Assembly (NCBI GenBank): GCA_002791215.1
Contig: PFWQ01000059.1
Span: 9,380 to 29,043 of the forward strand
Source: a candidate division SR1 bacterium CG_4_9_14_3_um_filter_40_9
Lineage (GTDB): Bacteria > Patescibacteriota > Gracilibacteria > Absconditabacterales > Absconditicoccaceae
Length of the DNA stretch: 19,664 bases
Direction of reading: 5' to 3'
Shown here: positions 18,001-19,664 of the stretch, piece after piece
Layout: each line of letters starts with the position of its first letter
Numbering within the stretch: the first letter of the stretch is position 1
Position numbers and translations under genes: made by a program
The notes under the pieces: model-generated
The model's database searches: none
What the model was told of the DNA's origin: nothing
The model's input: the letters and a program-made list of their open reading frames with translations, nothing else

Positions 18001-19406
18001 ACCAATTCGGCAAACTCGTCATTTTCAAAGATATCAGCGTTTGAGATATAGAACAAAAATCACTCTGTCTGGATATCAAGACATGCACCGCATCGAATGC
18101 CATCACTTGATGAACGGCTTTTTCTTATGAATATCCTGATTATGGAAAATATTTCATTTCTTTAGATGTGAGCGACAAATTCGCCAATAAAGCCAGCAAA
18201 AAACTTGCCATCACTTTGAATAGCGGTGACGTCATCACCTCGAATCTCTCGGGGCAGGCTGGTGATTTTCATCTGCTTGCTATTCCTGCTCCGTCTCCAA
18301 ATCAAAGTGGTGATATAGAATTCTTTGTAGGTAAGAGCTTAGAAAACTCCGTTCTTTATTATATCTCCTATCCTAATGCCAGGGGAGAATGCTATGTCGA
18401 TGTGAATATTGCTGCTGACTCTAATAGTGATAGTGTCGTGGATAATGATCATGACTTCAATTGTAATCAGCTTTCTTTGCAGAAATATCAAGCAAGGTAT
18501 GACGGGGTGGTGTGAAGAATTTATTATTCGCAAGCAGATCTCAAATTAGTGTCCAAGGATTTCAAAGTCAATTTCCTTGATTTCGAAGTGGAACTTGATG
18601 CAAAAGCGAAGGCTGTCTATGATGATATCACTGCATTGTTGAATACTATGGAAGGAGAATTGCGATGAAGCGGAGAGCATAAGACCTTCAAAACCTTGCT
18701 CACTTCTCTTAGAGATGGGCTCGGTGATGCCAATAATTCCAAAGCTAATCTCGTACAGGTGACCGACTATATGGAAAAAAATACCCTTACGCTGACTGAT
18801 GATCAGAAACAAAGGATAGATAGCATTTCTGCTGTGCTGTCTGACAAATCTGTAGTTGCTGCACAATGAGGTAGTGAATATCAAAAAGCGAAAGCTGAAA
18901 TATTGTCCATCTTACCGCTCACCTTGTCTGCTGAAGTTGCCGACCTGTTCACCCAATTTGATGCGGTAGTAGGCGATCAGTCTTTGGACATCTCCCAACA
19001 AGATAAGAGAAAAGAAATCCTTCAAAATATCGTAAATACTATCAGTGCCAATGTCGCCACGAAATGAACTGCCATGGAATGACAGATTGATAAGATAGAC
19101 ATGGATACTATCATCATGCCAAATATCTGTGTCATCATGCAATTCTATAGCATCCCGAGCACCTTATGTAATAGCGACAATACTAAGGCTGTCCCTGAAG
19201 GCATCGCTGTAGAATCTGGTCAAAAAAGCTCCAGTCTGCTCAAGATTATCCTTATTGTGCTTGGTATCTTGGTGTGAGTGTTCTTGATCTTGGTGGTCAT
19301 CTTTGCTGTCAGAGCGAGAATGGGCCAGGAAAAGGAAGAAGAAATCGGCGGCGAAGTACCTCAACCACCTACACCTACAACTACACCTACACCTACGGCT
19401 ACTTAA
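15003..19406 (+). CDS. Giant PKD-repeat surface protein with two membrane anchors, 1467 residues
   Basis: ATG 15003 to TAA 19404, about thirty TGA codons read as glycine. The N-terminal 35 residues are basic and partly encoded by a hairpin repeat element, followed by one hydrophobic helix near 36-60 (FLCVCFILSAASLWMVFSAGG). The long extracytoplasmic part carries at least five PKD-like beta-sandwich domains. The clearest starts are near residues 186 (LTVTFDARGSIDP), 300 (VVFDASATIP), 390 (TFTFDANASY), 483 (RFTLDASISSD) and 595 (YQWDFGDGTKN, ending HVYRKTGVYTVKLSV). A degenerate one with YYDFDGDGTRD lies near 906-945. A helical stalk follows about 1180-1400, then a second hydrophobic helix near 1411-1436 (KIILIVLGILVGVFLILVV), a short acidic segment and a Pro/Thr tail of ACACCT-type hexamers. 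PKD domains usually mediate protein or glycan contacts on the cell surface, so adhesion to a host or prey cell is plausible inference. A terminator follows at 19433. Confidence 0.9.
15025..15110 (+). repeat. AGCGACG hairpin element, copy 2, inside the PKD gene
   Basis: Three consecutive hairpins: GTAGGAAT/ATTCCTAC (15025-15047); CAGC-TTC-GCTG (15049-15059); and ATAGAAG paired with CTTCTAT (15061-15067 with 15102-15108) enclosing GACG/CGTC and a perfect CTTCGA/TCGAAG tip. The second and third match the layout of 2999-3060 with compensatory changes. It encodes residues about 8-36 of the PKD protein, before the first membrane helix. Confidence 0.68.
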
Positions 19407-19432
19407 TTATCAGTATATAAGCTCAAAATAGA

Positions 19433-19468
19433 GAAATCCTTGCCAATTGTGTAAGGATTTCTTTTTTT
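19433..19468 (+). terminator. Intrinsic terminator of the PKD gene
   Basis: GAAATCCTT (19433-19441) pairs perfectly with AAGGATTTC (19453-19461), followed by seven T (19462-19468), 27 bp after the stop codon. Confidence 0.92.
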
Positions 19469-19482
19469 GTCAATCTAAAAAA

Positions 19483-19530
19483 AGGCGTAAAGGCGCAAAG
19501 GTGCAAGGGTGCAGAGGTGCAAATGTGCTA
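19483..19530. repeat. 8-bp tandem repeat x6
   Basis: AGGCGTAA, AGGCGCAA, AGGTGCAA, GGGTGCAG, AGGTGCAA, ATGTGCTA in a row, non-coding, just beyond the terminator. A CCTATAA/TTATAGG inverted repeat follows. Confidence 0.85.
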
Positions 19531-19594
19531 AAGTACCTATAAATTCGCCCTTATAGGGTTATAAAAATATCTCTTTAAAAAAGTCCCTCTTTTT

Positions 19595-19622
19595 TTGCAT
19601 TATTTTTGTTTCTGACTATAAT
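19595..19622 (+). promoter_or_regulatory. Promoter TTGCAT-16-TATAAT pointing out of the window
   Basis: TTGCAT (19595-19600) and TATAAT (19617-19622) with a 16-bp spacer after a T run, nearly identical in layout to 3057-3084. It should drive a gene beyond the right edge. A direct repeat GATATCAGAT follows at about 19630 and 19651. Confidence 0.65.
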
Positions 19623-19664
19623 TAAAATGATATCAGATAATGTTTTCTGACGATATCAGATGAC

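Noticed and set aside
19627..19664. ATG just after the right-hand promoter as a gene start
   Set aside because: It lies only 4 bp after the -10 box, before or at the expected transcription start, and too little sequence remains to judge.
1..19664. tRNA or rRNA genes, including the tRNA-Gly(UCA) expected for this code
   Set aside because: I searched the intergenic stretches for T-loop and acceptor patterns and saw none; they must lie elsewhere.

Overview
The window reads coherently only if TGA is translated as glycine (NCBI code 25). This points to Candidatus Absconditabacteria (SR1) or Gracilibacteria, in the Patescibacteria/CPR. Every recognisable gene is interrupted by TGA exactly where its family has glycine, and every complete gene ends in TAA or TAG. 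The DNA is AT-rich, intergenic spaces are short, and most starts lack a convincing Shine-Dalgarno sequence. All product names below assume code 25; the standard code would cut the long genes into dozens of fragments.

Layout. 1-954 (+) is the 3' part of a Na/phosphate cotransporter-like gene. It converges, with 3 bp between stops, on an rlmD-type 23S rRNA uracil methyltransferase (958-2598, -) that carries four short tandem-repeat insertions in frame. 2599-3184 is an intergenic region with two structured repeat elements, a promoter and a repeat-bearing leader for a giant 1794-residue protein of unknown function (3185-8569, +). That gene converges, again with 3 bp between stops, on a thymidylate kinase-like gene (8573-9208, -). 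9209-9588 holds hairpin repeats and the second copy of a structured element. Then come a membrane-anchored VanY-type D,D-carboxypeptidase (9589-10344, +), grpE (10479-11087, +) and a decayed EamA transporter gene (11106-11981, +).

12006-14862 is on the minus strand. In transcription order it holds der, lspA and a small DUF3127-like gene that ends at a terminator hairpin, then a separately promoted 91-residue gene behind a palindromic operator candidate. Divergent from der is a 1467-residue PKD-repeat protein with a membrane segment at each end (15003-19406, +), closed by a clear intrinsic terminator. The window ends with an 8-bp tandem repeat and a promoter pointing out of the window.

The recognised genes are housekeeping (rRNA modification, ribosome GTPase, chaperone cofactor, dTMP synthesis, lipoprotein maturation, cell-wall trimming). 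They are interleaved with two very large lineage-type proteins likely tied to surface biology. The most unusual layer is a dense population of short repeats (periods 7, 8, 10 and 15 bp, plus two families of hairpin elements). Some lie inside essential genes in one fixed reading phase that is open only because TGA means glycine, and one 10-bp family sits immediately upstream of two start codons.
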